A stretch of DNA of 64,000 nucleotides from Deltaproteobacteria bacterium (GCA_013349295.1 DUZW01000015.1:1-64000); one strand, 5' to 3'. Counted from the stretch's first letter, positions 16,577 to 26,122 are shown. Notes: a model not told the origin generated them from the sequence alone. Numbers and translations are program-made.

Positions 16577-19366
16577 TTATTCTTGCATCGCTTTCTGAAC
16601 CTTCCTGGCCAGTTCTTTTCGGGTAAAAGGCTTCTGGAGGAAATTGGTGCCCGCAGTCAATACTTGGTGGGGGGTGAGTAACTCATTCGTGTAGCCGGAC
16701 ATGAAGACCGTTCGGAGACCGGGCCATTTTGCGGTAAGCTCGTCGCAAAGCTTCCTGCCGCTCATCCCGGGCAAGATCACATCGGTCAGCAGCAGGTCCG
16801 GCGCGGTGGGCAAGGTCCGGCACAGAGGAAGTGCCTCTTGGGCAGAGGCAGCGGCGATGACGCAATAGCCCAAGCCTTCGAGAATCTGTTGGGTCATCAT
16901 GCGTACTTGCCCCTCATCCTCTACTAGCAAGATCGTTCCCGTCCTTTTGACCATCTCTTTTGTTCCGTTTTCGTGTTTGGTCTGTTTTGTCGTGTTATCC
17001 TCCACAAGTTGTGGCAGGTACAGGTGGAAGGTTGTCCCTTGGCCCGGTTCGCTGTATACATCGAGGAATCCCTCGTTTTGGTGCACGATGCCAAACACTG
17101 TTGCCAGCCCTAACCCCGTGCCCTTGCCCACCTCTTTGGTGGTGAAAAATGGTTCAAAAATATGGGTCAAGGTGTTTCTGTCCATGCCGATGCCGGTATC
17201 GCTCACCGTCAGCATCATATAGGGGCCCGGGGCTGCCTCGGGGTGTTCCTGTTGGTATTCCGAATCGAGAAGCCTGTTTTCGGTTTCGAGGATGAATTTG
17301 CCGCCCGTGGGCATGGCGTCTCGGGCATTGACCGCCAGGTTCATCAGCACCTGATCGATCTGAGAGGGATCGATCAAAATCTTCCAGAGATTTTTGCCGG
17401 GCCGGAAGATAAATTCGATATCTTCGCCCATGAGACGGCCAAGGTTTTTTTGTGTTTCCGTGATGGCCTCATTCATATCCACGGGCTTGGGTGCAATCGC
17501 CTGTTTTCTGGAGAAACCAAGGAGCTGCCGGGTGATGTCCGTGGAGCGGGTGGCAGCCTTTTCAATTTCCACCAGGCGGTGCATCACATGGCTGTCTGTG
17601 GGAAAATCCTCTTTCAGTAATTCGAGATAGCCCAGGATAACGCTCAGCATGTTGTTGAAATCGTGGGCCACGCCGCCGGCCAAGCGGCCCACCGCCTCCA
17701 TTTTTGCCGCCTGCCGGAGCTGCTCTTCAAGCTGTGCCCGCTTTTCTTCATCCAGCTTGCGCTGGGTAATATCATGCACGACGAAGCAGAGCAGTGTCTT
17801 GTCGCCCATATGGATTGGTCCAGAATAGATCTCGACATCCTTGATCGATCCATCGGAAAGGCGATGCTGGAAAAGGAAATAGCCTCGCGCATGGGCCAGC
17901 GTCTCCTCCATGCTGCTCTTGATTTCTTCGGGAGGGAGGGTATTGATTTCGGCGATGTTCATGATTTGCAGCTGCTCCTTGGACCAGCCATAATAGGTTG
18001 CGGCCGCCTCATTGGCATCGACGATTTCCCCGTTTTCCGGGTCGATCAGCAGGGTGGTTACGTGGATGTTTTCAAAAAGGCTGCGGAAGCGGGCCTCGCT
18101 CTCTTGCAGGGATTCGTGCTTTTCTGCGAGTTCGTGAGTACGTTCTTCCACCTCGCGGGTCATTTCGGTGTGCCAACCTTCAAGTCGTGTGGCCATGCCA
18201 TTGAAGGCCAGCCCCACTGCCCAGATTTCGCGGCTGCCCGCAGGACACACCCGCGTGGTGAAATCCCCGGCCTTGATGGCGACGGCGGCATGGTTCAGGC
18301 AGGCAATCGGTCGGGTAAAATAGATGACGATCACCACCAGAACCCCCGTGCAGGTAAGCAAGGCCCCGGCGATAACCATAAAATGGAAAAAGACGGTTCG
18401 GATCAGGGGGGTCAGCACCTCGGTCCGGTCCATCTTCACCGCCAGGCCCCAGCCGAGTTCCGAGGTCACCCGCAGATGACGGGTGGCGGCCAGCACCTCT
18501 ACCCCGCGGTAGTCGGGGGCAATCAGCGTGGTTTCGATTCCTTGCCCCGCAAGGCTGGACGGTTTTGCCTCGTTGACAAAGACTTGGGGCTGGGCCATCT
18601 CGCCGTTGGCCAGGGGATAGCGTAATGGGGCCACCAGCCGGCCATCCTGCTCCACCAGTATAATCTCGCCGGTGCTGCCAATGCCCTCGTGCAGCAAATT
18701 GGCGGTGATATTTTGCATGTGATTGTGGAAGACTAGTACGGCAAGAACCTCGCCCTCGTTCGCCAGGTCGGGAGCATGGACGCCTCGGCAAAAAATCAGA
18801 TCCGGATGGAGGGCGCCTTCATGACGCACTGCGGTGACAAACTCTTCCACCGACGGGTTGCGGGCCTCCTGGAAATATGTTGCCGAGCCGAGATCTTTGC
18901 CTTCTGCGTCAGGGGTTGTGGAGACCAGGACCATGCCTGTGCGGACGTCGATCAGCTCGATTGCGTCGTACTCGCCATAATAGCCCTGCAGGATGTTGTC
19001 GAAATGTTTGCGCAATCGCGCCTTGGCAGCCAGACCCTCTTTGTGTTTTTCTCCGGAATTTGATGGCGGGCGGACAAGGGTTTGCACATCGTGCTGGAAC
19101 GCAGGATTTTCTCCGTGGACCATGATGGTCGTCCGTTGCTCTTCGACCCAACGTTCCAGCTCTTTTTTCCGGGTATCGGCCATGGCGGACAGATTTGTCA
19201 TGGCCTCTTGCTCCTGGTTGGCCCACAGGCCAGCAAAGGATGTAAAAGGCACCCCGAAGAGTAGCAGTGATTCGGCCACGGTAAAAACAAGGGCGAAGGC
19301 AAGGCCAAGGGCGAGGATCATGCTCCGCCGCAACGGCCATCTTTTTTGGGGCGGGCTATTTTTCAT
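16577..19366 (-). CDS. Hybrid histidine kinase: Cache-HAMP-PAS-HisKA-HATPase-REC
   Basis: This is a 929-residue membrane kinase. An N-terminal membrane segment (about 13-40) and a second one near residue 325 flank a ~280-residue periplasmic dCache-like sensor. Then follow HAMP (FTRPIACLNHAAVAIKAGDF), a PAS domain, an H-box GVAHDFNNMLS near 566, HATPase_c with TGIGMD and GKGTGLGLATV, and a C-terminal receiver domain (ILLVEDEGQ, phosphoacceptor in LLTDVILPG). The ATG at 19366 overlaps the binding-protein stop codon by 11 bases, so I prefer it to the TTG at 19378. Coupling to the binding protein suggests that protein delivers its ligand signal. The output is unknown. Confidence 0.85.
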   Translation of the reverse strand: MKNSPPQKRWPLRRSMILALGLAFALVFTVAESLLLFGVPFTSFAGLWANQEQEAMTNLSAMADTRKKELERWVEEQRTTIMVHGENPAFQHDVQTLVRPPSNSGEKHKEGLAAKARLRKHFDNILQGYYGEYDAIELIDVRTGMVLVSTTPDAEGKDLGSATYFQEARNPSVEEFVTAVRHEGALHPDLIFCRGVHAPDLANEGEVLAVLVFHNHMQNITANLLHEGIGSTGEIILVEQDGRLVAPLRYPLANGEMAQPQVFVNEAKPSSLAGQGIETTLIAPDYRGVEVLAATRHLRVTSELGWGLAVKMDRTEVLTPLIRTVFFHFMVIAGALLTCTGVLVVIVIYFTRPIACLNHAAVAIKAGDFTTRVCPAGSREIWAVGLAFNGMATRLEGWHTEMTREVEERTHELAEKHESLQESEARFRSLFENIHVTTLLIDPENGEIVDANEAAATYYGWSKEQLQIMNIAEINTLPPEEIKSSMEETLAHARGYFLFQHRLSDGSIKDVEIYSGPIHMGDKTLLCFVVHDITQRKLDEEKRAQLEEQLRQAAKMEAVGRLAGGVAHDFNNMLSVILGYLELLKEDFPTDSHVMHRLVEIEKAATRSTDITRQLLGFSRKQAIAPKPVDMNEAITETQKNLGRLMGEDIEFIFRPGKNLWKILIDPSQIDQVLMNLAVNARDAMPTGGKFILETENRLLDSEYQQEHPEAAPGPYMMLTVSDTGIGMDRNTLTHIFEPFFTTKEVGKGTGLGLATVFGIVHQNEGFLDVYSEPGQGTTFHLYLPQLVEDNTTKQTKHENGTKEMVKRTGTILLVEDEGQVRMMTQQILEGLGYCVIAAASAQEALPLCRTLPTAPDLLLTDVILPGMSGRKLCDELTAKWPGLRTVFMSGYTNELLTPHQVLTAGTNFLQKPFTRKELARKVQKAMQE

Positions 19367-20456
19367 AGTTGTATTCAAGCAAGTGGTATTTCTTCGGATT
19401 GGCCAGAACTTTGTCGATCAGAGTCCGGTCAAAACTGGCGGCGATTTTTTCCCAGGGGACATTGGCCGGAATCTTTCCCTGCTCTTGGAGGAAGGTAAAG
19501 GCGCGGCGGATGCTGCCGTTGGTGGATAGGTCTTGCCGTGGGACCACAGGGGAATGTGCGATTTTCAATATGTCTTCGGTGGTGGTCTTTGCCACGTTTT
19601 GCACAGAGAGTTCGGGCGGTTTGCCAAGCAACTTTTCGCTGGAAGCAAGATTCCATTCCACCGCCCGGATCAGGTTGGCGTCGTACTGTCGCATCCACCG
19701 CAATGCACGGATATAGGCGGCTATCAGCAGTTCAGCGGTTTCCGGGTTGTTTTTTAGGAAATCTCTGGAGAAATAGAGGTAACTGTTGTTTAGGAATCGT
19801 TGAACCACCTTGAATTCGGGATGCATTCGCAATGTGTTTGAGAGGATGGGCTCCCAGGCGGCAAAGGCATCCACTCGACCCTGGGCCAGCGCCTCGCCCA
19901 TCTCGTTGTTTTCAATGGGAACCAGGGTAACATCTGCCTCCTTGAGGCCGACATTCTTCAGTGCGACCAGCAGGCCATAATGGGCCGTGGTGTTCAGCGC
20001 AACACTGATGCGTTTGCCCTTTAACTCCTCCAGCCTGGAGAATTTTTTGGAGACAATGGCGGAGAAACCCTGTTTGGCCAGCGCCACCACCGTGATGTCG
20101 TGGCTGGCGGCAAAGGTGATGGTCGGCGAATCCCCGGCCACGGCAAGATCGAGATCGCCGCGTTGCACAAAGAAGTTTATGTCCGGCCCTTTCAGAAAAT
20201 CATGGATGCGGAATTCCCAGCCCCGTTCTGCCAAAGCCTTTTTCAGGATTTGATCGTGCTGCATGACCGCGCTGACCACCCCAATAGGCACGGCCATGGG
20301 CTGGGTTCCAAAGTCCGCCACCTTGCCTTCTCGGGCAAATGGATATGTGGCGTAAACCGGGTGGTTGACAAGGTTCGGTTTGCTGGCGGCAAAGGCAGAT
20401 GGGCCGGCACACAAGGTGAGGGAAAGGCAAAGCAGGAATGTGGGTATTCTGAGCAT
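19356..20456 (-). CDS. Periplasmic substrate-binding protein, NMT1/SsuA-like
   Basis: This 366-residue protein has a clear signal peptide (MLRIPTFLLCLSLTLCAG, likely cleaved after AFA). The mature part has the two-lobe layout of nitrate/sulfonate/taurine-type binding proteins (GDLDLAVAGDSPTITFAA; LKGKRISVALNTTAHYGLL; GRVDAFAAWEPI). There is no permease or ATPase gene beside it; instead its 3' end overlaps the hybrid kinase start. The open frame continues upstream to 21872, but that part is antisense to the mla operon and not protein-like. GGGAGGTG precedes the chosen ATG. It probably works as a sensory ligand receptor; this is inferred. Confidence 0.8.
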   Translation of the reverse strand: MLRIPTFLLCLSLTLCAGPSAFAASKPNLVNHPVYATYPFAREGKVADFGTQPMAVPIGVVSAVMQHDQILKKALAERGWEFRIHDFLKGPDINFFVQRGDLDLAVAGDSPTITFAASHDITVVALAKQGFSAIVSKKFSRLEELKGKRISVALNTTAHYGLLVALKNVGLKEADVTLVPIENNEMGEALAQGRVDAFAAWEPILSNTLRMHPEFKVVQRFLNNSYLYFSRDFLKNNPETAELLIAAYIRALRWMRQYDANLIRAVEWNLASSEKLLGKPPELSVQNVAKTTTEDILKIAHSPVVPRQDLSTNGSIRRAFTFLQEQGKIPANVPWEKIAASFDRTLIDKVLANPKKYHLLEYNYEK

Positions 20457-20672
20457 GGGGCACCTCCCGATCATATTATATGTTATATAAAGGAAATCTT
20501 CCAAGAAAGGTAAAAAAAAGTGCGGACGTTCACGGGGGCGCAAGTGGCAATCTCCATGTTTCCGGTTGACAGCGCCGGGACGATTCTTCATGATATTGGC
20601 AGGCGCGATGTTGTGTGGCGAAATTCTCGATGGTTGCTCCTGAAGATTGAGTGAACTGGCTACGGTGCGGAT

Positions 20673-21827
20673 TTGACCATCACCCGACCTCAAAACAGCG
20701 GCGAAAAGCAATGGCGGCTGGATACGCGCCGCATCGACGATGATCTGCTGGAGGTCTCCTGTGGTGGCCGCTGGTGCCTGGATCAGGATCTGCCTTCTGC
20801 CGGGGTAATCTTGGCCGAGGGGGGAGATGGTCTCCGTCGCCTTTCCTTCAATACCGCGCAACTTTCTGCCTGGGACAGTGGGTTTCTCGCCTTTCTCCGG
20901 GCCTTGCTCAAGCTCTGCGCTGAGCGCGGCCTCACCCTCGAGCAAGCGGGTTTGCCCAAGGGGGTTCGCCATCTTCTGGCCATGGCCGCCGCCGTTCCCG
21001 AGCAGAAGGTGGCCCGGCGGAGCAGCGTCGGGCAGAGTCTGTTCTTTCAGGTGGGCGCGGCAACGGTTGAATTTTTTCGCGGCGCCCCGGAGATGCTGCA
21101 TTTTCTCGGGGAGATCACCCTTTCCCTCGGCAGGTTGTTCAGCGGCCGGGCCCGGTTCCGCTTGAGTGATCTTTGGTGGGAGATCGAAGAGGTCGGGCCT
21201 CGAGCCCTGGCCATCGTCTCGGTGATCAGCTTTCTCGTCGGTCTTATTCTTGCCTATCTTGGGGCGGATCAGCTTCGTCTGGTCGGCGCCCAGATCTTCA
21301 TTGCCGATCTGGTGGCCATCGGCATGGTGCGCGAGGTGGGCGCCCTGATGACCGGAATCATCATCGCCGGCCGCACCGGCGCGGCCTTCGCGGCCCAGCT
21401 CGGAACCATGCAGGTCAACGAGGAGATCGACGCCTTCAAGACCCTGGGCATCTCGCCGGTTGATTTTCTGGTTTTGCCCCGGATGCTGGCGCTGATGTTG
21501 ATGGTCCCCCTCCTGACTCTCTACGCAGCCTTTGTCGGGATGCTGGCCGGGATGCTGGTTTCGACGACTATCTTCGATGTCGGCATGTTCGAGTACTACA
21601 CCGAAACCTTGCGGGCCTTGGATGTGACGCATTTTCTGGTGGGGCTCTCCAAGGGCAGCGTCTACGGGGGCATGGTCGCCTATGCCGGCTGTCTGCGCGG
21701 GATGCAATGCGGCAGAAGCGCCGAATCGGTCGGCAAGGCGGCAACCTCTGCGGTGGTGACTGCCATCCTGCTGATTACCATTTCTGCTTCGCTCATGACC
21801 ATCATCTTCTACCGTTTGGGGATCTGA
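20673..21827 (+). CDS. mlaE: MlaE-family lipid ABC permease with N-terminal STAS domain
   Basis: This 384-residue inner-membrane permease belongs to an MCE-type phospholipid transporter. The first ~115 residues look like a STAS domain, the job done by separate MlaB in E. coli; residues ~130-384 are the MlaE permease with REVGALMTGIIIAGRTGAAFAAQLGTM (about 225-250) and EIDAFKTLGISPVDFLV. The only in-frame start that captures the STAS part is TTG at 20673; an in-frame stop lies just upstream and the ribosome binding site is weak, so the exact start is uncertain. It is followed 4 bp later by the ATPase gene. Confidence 0.85.
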   Translation: MTITRPQNSGEKQWRLDTRRIDDDLLEVSCGGRWCLDQDLPSAGVILAEGGDGLRRLSFNTAQLSAWDSGFLAFLRALLKLCAERGLTLEQAGLPKGVRHLLAMAAAVPEQKVARRSSVGQSLFFQVGAATVEFFRGAPEMLHFLGEITLSLGRLFSGRARFRLSDLWWEIEEVGPRALAIVSVISFLVGLILAYLGADQLRLVGAQIFIADLVAIGMVREVGALMTGIIIAGRTGAAFAAQLGTMQVNEEIDAFKTLGISPVDFLVLPRMLALMLMVPLLTLYAAFVGMLAGMLVSTTIFDVGMFEYYTETLRALDVTHFLVGLSKGSVYGGMVAYAGCLRGMQCGRSAESVGKAATSAVVTAILLITISASLMTIIFYRLGI

Positions 21828-21831
21828 AACC

Positions 21832-22581
21832 ATGAACGGTGCCCCCCACATCGAGATTCGCGACCTGACCATGGCCTATGGTGAGTTCGTCATCCAGCGC
21901 GACCTTAATTTCGTGGTCAACAAAGGTGATATTTTTGTCATCATGGGCGGGAACGGCTGCGGCAAGACGACCTTGATGCGGGCCCTGATCGGTTTGCAAC
22001 GCCCGGCACGAGGGACTGTTTTCTATGGCGGCGAGGATTTCTGGAGTGTAGAGCCGGACATACAGGCACGGCTCAAGCGGCGTCTGGGCATCATGTTTCA
22101 GGGCGGTGCTCTCTGGAGTTCGCTGACCCTGGCGGAAAATATCGCCTTGCCGCTTAAGGAGTACACCGCTCTTTCGGCGCCCCGGATCGCCGAGATCGTG
22201 TCTTTCAAGCTGGCTCTGGTGGGGCTGGGCGGTTTTGAGGATTTTTATCCGGCCGAGCTGAGCGGCGGCATGAAAAAACGGGCGGGACTGGCCAGGGCCA
22301 TGGCTCTTGACCCGGATATCCTGGTGATCGACGAGCCCTCTTCCGGGCTCGATCCCCTCACCGCCCGGCGTCTGGACGACCTGATCCTTGAATTGCGCGA
22401 CAGCCTGGAGACGACCATCGTGGTGATAACCCATGAGCTGGCCAGTATCCTCGGCATCGGCACTAATTCGGTTTTCCTGGACACCGAGACCCACACCATG
22501 ATCAACACCGGCAATCCCAAGGAGGCGGTGGCCTCCGGAGATCCCAAGGTACGTCATTTTCTAACCAGGGGGGCGGAATGA
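21832..22581 (+). CDS. mlaF: MlaF-type ABC ATPase
   Basis: This is the 249-residue ATP-binding subunit of the MCE/Mla transporter. Walker A GGNGCGKTT is near residue 41-49, signature LSGGMKKRAGLARA near 142, Walker B DILVIDEPSSGLDP near 163, and the H-loop is VITHEL. The KKR signature variant is typical of MlaF. It couples ATP hydrolysis to lipid movement through MlaE. A ~106 bp dispersed element separates it from the MlaD gene. Confidence 0.9.
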   Translation: MNGAPHIEIRDLTMAYGEFVIQRDLNFVVNKGDIFVIMGGNGCGKTTLMRALIGLQRPARGTVFYGGEDFWSVEPDIQARLKRRLGIMFQGGALWSSLTLAENIALPLKEYTALSAPRIAEIVSFKLALVGLGGFEDFYPAELSGGMKKRAGLARAMALDPDILVIDEPSSGLDPLTARRLDDLILELRDSLETTIVVITHELASILGIGTNSVFLDTETHTMINTGNPKEAVASGDPKVRHFLTRGAE

Positions 22582-22605
22582 ACACTTTGAGGAAAAATAT
22601 GGGAT

Positions 22606-22712
22606 ATAACTGTTCGGCAGTGCCACAGATGCGAGGAAGCGGGGTGCGACGGATGCTGTTGCACCTGAGCAGGCCGATGACGATGCCGGTGTGGTGTTGC
22701 CGGGCAGTTATC
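22606..22712 (-). repeat. Dispersed inverted-repeat element, copy B, inside the mla operon
   Basis: The plus strand reads ATAACTGTTCGGCAGTGCC at 22606 and ends GGGCAGTTAT at 22712. Its reverse complement aligns along its length with copy E, including GTCATCGGCCTG, GGTGCAACAGCA and GCATCTGTGGCACTGC. It fills almost the whole gap between the MlaF and MlaD genes, so it is transcribed and could fold in the operon mRNA. Confidence 0.8.
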
Positions 22713-22723
22713 AGGGGGGCGGT

Positions 22724-23722
22724 ATGAGCAGGCAGGCAAATCCCACGCTTATCGGGGCTTTTGTCCTCGGCGCAATTCTTCTCGGGGCGGTTACCGTCCT
22801 GCTCCTCGCCGGGGGGCAGTGGTTTCAGGAACGGCGGCAACATGTCCTCTATTTTGAAGGGGCGGCCCAAGGGTTGCAAGTTGGGGCGCCGGTGGTCTTT
22901 CTCGGGGTCAAGGTGGGCAAGGTCAAGCGTATCCAGCTCGGGCTCAACGCCGAAGACCATCATTTTGTGGTGCCGGTCACCATCGAGGTCGAGCCCAACG
23001 TGCTTCAGTCTTCCCGTGGTGAGCAGGTCGATCTGCGGGACCGGAAAACCATCCGGCAGCTGGTGGAACGCGGCCTGCGCGGCCGGCTCAAGATGCAGAG
23101 CCTGCTCACCGGCCAACTGTACGTTGATCTGGATTTTTATCCCGATAAACCGGCCCGCTACATCGCCGGCGATCCTCATGTGAGCGAAATCCCCACCATC
23201 CCACCGACGGTGAAAGAGCTTGCCGCCACGCTGGATCGGTTTCCCATGGATTCCTTTCTCGCCGATCTTGCCGCCATCAGCCGGTCGCTCGATAAAATTC
23301 TCTCCTCCGAGGCAGCGGGGAAGATTCCGGTGCGGCTGGAGGCGACGCTTGGCCATCTGCAATCCCTGAGTGCCAAGCTCGACCGCGATGGCGGCCCGAT
23401 GCTCACGGAGATGCGGGCGGATCTGGTGGAGATGCGCAGGGCGCTGGAAGCGGTTCGGGCCGCGATGCTCAAGCTCGGCGGGATAGCTGAGGCCGGTTCC
23501 CCCGTGGTGAGCAGTCTGGGCAAGGTCGGCGAGGAACTGGCCAAGGCGGCGCAGAGTTTGCAGGGGTTGGCCGGGGAAGAGTCGCCGAGCGTGCACCATT
23601 TTAACACCGCATTACAGGAAATCACCCGTGCGGCTCGAGCCCTGCGGCTTTTGGCGGAAACCCTGGAGCAACAACCGGAGGCGGTTTTGCAGGGAAAACG
23701 TCTTAAGGAGGAACGAAAATGA
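22724..23722 (+). CDS. mlaD: MlaD-family MCE protein
   Basis: This 332-residue protein has one N-terminal membrane anchor (LIGAFVLGAILLGAVTVLLL) and an MCE domain at ~40-150 (VLYFEGAAQGLQVGAPVVFLGVKVGKV). A long helical tail follows (about 170-330), as in PqiB/YebT/Mce-type proteins that form tubes or needles across the periplasm. E. coli MlaD is shorter (~183). The ATG at 22724 is used because the earlier ATG at 22691 lies within the dispersed element. The stop overlaps the lipoprotein gene start. Confidence 0.85.
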   Translation: MSRQANPTLIGAFVLGAILLGAVTVLLLAGGQWFQERRQHVLYFEGAAQGLQVGAPVVFLGVKVGKVKRIQLGLNAEDHHFVVPVTIEVEPNVLQSSRGEQVDLRDRKTIRQLVERGLRGRLKMQSLLTGQLYVDLDFYPDKPARYIAGDPHVSEIPTIPPTVKELAATLDRFPMDSFLADLAAISRSLDKILSSEAAGKIPVRLEATLGHLQSLSAKLDRDGGPMLTEMRADLVEMRRALEAVRAAMLKLGGIAEAGSPVVSSLGKVGEELAKAAQSLQGLAGEESPSVHHFNTALQEITRAARALRLLAETLEQQPEAVLQGKRLKEERK

Positions 23723-24357
23723 AAAACAACCGTGGCGAAAGGATGAATGGCCTTCTTTTGCTCCTTATGGCCTGCGGTCTGTTCCTGGCAGGTTGCGCCC
23801 GCACGGCTCCGATCAGCTATTACCAGCTCTCACCCTTGGAAGTCCCCGGAAAATCCCAACTCCTCGCCGAAGCAGATAAATTGGTGATCGGCATCGGTCC
23901 GGTGCGGCTGCCGGAATACTTGGATCGGCTTCGGCTGGTCACCCGGCTGAGTCCCACCCGGCTGCAACTGGCCGACAGCCACCGCTGGGCCGAACCGCTC
24001 AGTGAAAATATCCCCAGGGTGCTGGGGGAAAACCTTTCGTTGCTGCTGGGTACCGACCGAATTCTGCTCTACCCTTGGCCATCTGCCAGAATCACGGATT
24101 ACCAGCTCCTTGTGGAGGTCCTCCATTTTGAAAACCAGAGCGACGGGACAGCCCGACTGGTTGTCCGGTGGTGGGTCAAAGGAAAGGACGGCGGGATCGT
24201 GCTGCCGGAAAGACGAAGCAGTTATCTGATACCCGTTACAGTCGAAGGCCGGGAAGCGATGGTCGGAGCCCTGAACGAGACGCTGGGAAGTTTCTGCCGG
24301 GAGATTGTCCGGGAATTGACGCCGGTGCTGGTGAAGCCCTCTCGCTCAGGGTTGTAG
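23719..24357 (+). CDS. PqiC-like ABC transport auxiliary lipoprotein
   Basis: This 212-residue outer-membrane lipoprotein has a signal sequence ending in lipobox LAGC (Cys near residue 26). The mature part shows the PqiC/DUF330 pattern: YYQLSP, then VIGIGPVRLPEYLDRLRLVTR, WAEPLSENIPRVLGENL and a C-terminal FCREIV helix. Such lipoproteins receive the MCE tube at the outer membrane. It overlaps the MlaD gene by four bases (ATGA) and ends the operon. Confidence 0.85.
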   Translation: MKNNRGERMNGLLLLLMACGLFLAGCARTAPISYYQLSPLEVPGKSQLLAEADKLVIGIGPVRLPEYLDRLRLVTRLSPTRLQLADSHRWAEPLSENIPRVLGENLSLLLGTDRILLYPWPSARITDYQLLVEVLHFENQSDGTARLVVRWWVKGKDGGIVLPERRSSYLIPVTVEGREAMVGALNETLGSFCREIVRELTPVLVKPSRSGL

Positions 24358-24390
24358 GAGGAGCTGTCCGACGAGGCGAATGGTGGCTTT

Positions 24391-24418
24391 CCCCTCTTTA
24401 TTGTTCCAACCAGAGGGG
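24391..24418 (+). terminator. Weak hairpin downstream of the mla operon
   Basis: CCCCTCT (24391-24397) and AGAGGGG (24412-24418) pair around a 14-base loop. The T-rich stretch comes only after GGTGA, so this is a weak terminator candidate between two convergent genes. Confidence 0.35.
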
Positions 24419-24517
24419 GGTGATTTCTTCTTCTCTTCATAACTGCAGACAACAGGTCCATCCGCCAAGCAACTTCTCGAGAATTGAAGACCCCGGCTAT
24501 GGCAACCGTAGAATGCC

Positions 24518-25864
24518 TCAATTCTGTCCGCTGAAATGGGCGACAATCCGTTTGAGCCGAACTTGAGCCGCGCTGACCTCGGCGAGGCCGGCAAAGGCCC
24601 GGACGGTCTCGGTGTTGCCCGGATCAAAGCCGCCGCGCAGGGGCTGACGGCCCATCAGGGCGGCGACAAAGGCGCGCTCCAGCCGATCGGCGGGTTCATC
24701 CGATTGTTCCGTGTCCGCCAGGTTGTACCACTCGGCTAAACGGGGTTCAGCCATGGCCTGCCGCATCTCCTCTTGCAATACCATGGTCGCGCCATAGCCG
24801 TGCCGGAACAGATCGGTCATGCACCAGATTTCCAGCAGGTCGGCCGCCTTGGCCGCTGCTTCGGGGGCGTCCGCCGGGCAGGGTGGTTCCTGCCGGGCCA
24901 ACAGGGACTCCAGGCCGAGGGAGATGGTATCCCGCACCCGCGTCACTATATCGGTTATGTGCTCGATGTCCTGCGGTTTTTCTCCGTAGGCGATGATCGC
25001 GCTGTTTATGGTCCAGACCAGTTCCTGTTCCATGCGGGACAGGCTTTGGGGGTCAGTAACCAGGGAGAGGGCGCGCTGCAACAGAGTTGTTTCGAGCAGG
25101 GGGGCGACATACACCGAGGGCAAGCGAGTTGCCGCGCTGTCCAGCGGTTCCTGAGGGCGGGGCAAGGGCTGGCGGCTGGGCGGCTTGGAGAAAAGGGCTA
25201 TTGCTTCGAGCGGGTTGGCAAAGCCCAGATCCTCCATGCGCCCGCTGCGGAAACGCAGGGCTTCTTCCTCGATCTGGGTGGGCAGATCCACGCGGACCTC
25301 GCTCAGTAACCGGTGGGTTGCGGTGGGGTCGTATTGGTACATGGCATCCAGCAGGGCAAAGGGGTGGACCTTCAGGGCCAGATCGGGTTTTTTCAGTTCA
25401 AGTAAATAGAAGCCGTCCGGGGTCATGGCACGGGCCGTTGTCTCACGTTCTTCATCCTCCGGCGGAATCTGATCGGTATCCGGATCGTACACCGTGACCG
25501 TCTGGGTGAGAAAAAGGAGCTGGAGCACATAATCAAGGGAGAGGAAGGTCTGGGCCAGGGTTTCTGCGTCGATGGACGCAAAGGGCGCCAACCATTCAGC
25601 AAGACTTTCCAGGGTAAAATCGTAGCGGTTCCAGCAATCCAGATCGAGACAGGCCTGCAGCTGTTCGTGGTTCAGCTCACGGAGGATGGGCAGGGCTTGA
25701 TCCATGCCGAGCTCCCGGATAATGTAGTACGCTTCGAGAGGCTCCAGGGCCGCGACTTCGTCGGCCAGGTCGGCAGCGGCGAGAAGACGTTCACCCCGCC
25801 GGGTGAGGGAGCGGGACAGATCGGCGCGGAAGGGGGTCAGTTCGATGATGTTGCTGTCGGTCAT
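24518..25864 (-). CDS. DUF6178-like conserved protein
   Basis: This 448-residue cytoplasmic protein has no membrane segment or known enzyme motif. The sequence is helical and acidic, with a conserved-looking core LEAYYIIRELGMDQALPILRELNHEQLQACLDLDCWNRYDFTLESLAEWL and a central YLLELKKPDLALKVHPFALLDAMYQYDP. I recognise this as the DUF6178 type found mainly in delta-proteobacteria; the function is unknown. I chose the start at 25864, at MTDSNIIELTPFR, where protein-like sequence begins; the ribosome binding site is weak. It is convergent with the mla operon. Confidence 0.65.
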   Translation of the reverse strand: MTDSNIIELTPFRADLSRSLTRRGERLLAAADLADEVAALEPLEAYYIIRELGMDQALPILRELNHEQLQACLDLDCWNRYDFTLESLAEWLAPFASIDAETLAQTFLSLDYVLQLLFLTQTVTVYDPDTDQIPPEDEERETTARAMTPDGFYLLELKKPDLALKVHPFALLDAMYQYDPTATHRLLSEVRVDLPTQIEEEALRFRSGRMEDLGFANPLEAIALFSKPPSRQPLPRPQEPLDSAATRLPSVYVAPLLETTLLQRALSLVTDPQSLSRMEQELVWTINSAIIAYGEKPQDIEHITDIVTRVRDTISLGLESLLARQEPPCPADAPEAAAKAADLLEIWCMTDLFRHGYGATMVLQEEMRQAMAEPRLAEWYNLADTEQSDEPADRLERAFVAALMGRQPLRGGFDPGNTETVRAFAGLAEVSAAQVRLKRIVAHFSGQN

Positions 25865-26122
25865 ATTTCGTATCCGTTGAGGGGAGGTGAAAGGGTTTGC
25901 CGTCCTGGGAAGTGTATGTCGCAAAGCCGGAATTGAATATCCATAACATACCGCAAGAAGGGTCAGCCGGGCATTTTTATTTTCAGGGCCAACGTGGTGG
26001 ATGCTCCGCCAGGCGCGTTAAAAATAAGCACGTATCAGGGAAAATCAATGCATTTTCCCCCGGTTATTTTAGAATGGTCGCCATCGGAAGACGTTTATCA
26101 TTTTGCTGCTGCCTGGAGGCGT

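Noticed and set aside
20457-21872. Upstream extension of the binding-protein frame to 838 codons
   Set aside because: The extension is antisense to mlaE and not protein-like; the signal peptide and ribosome binding site fix the start at 20456.
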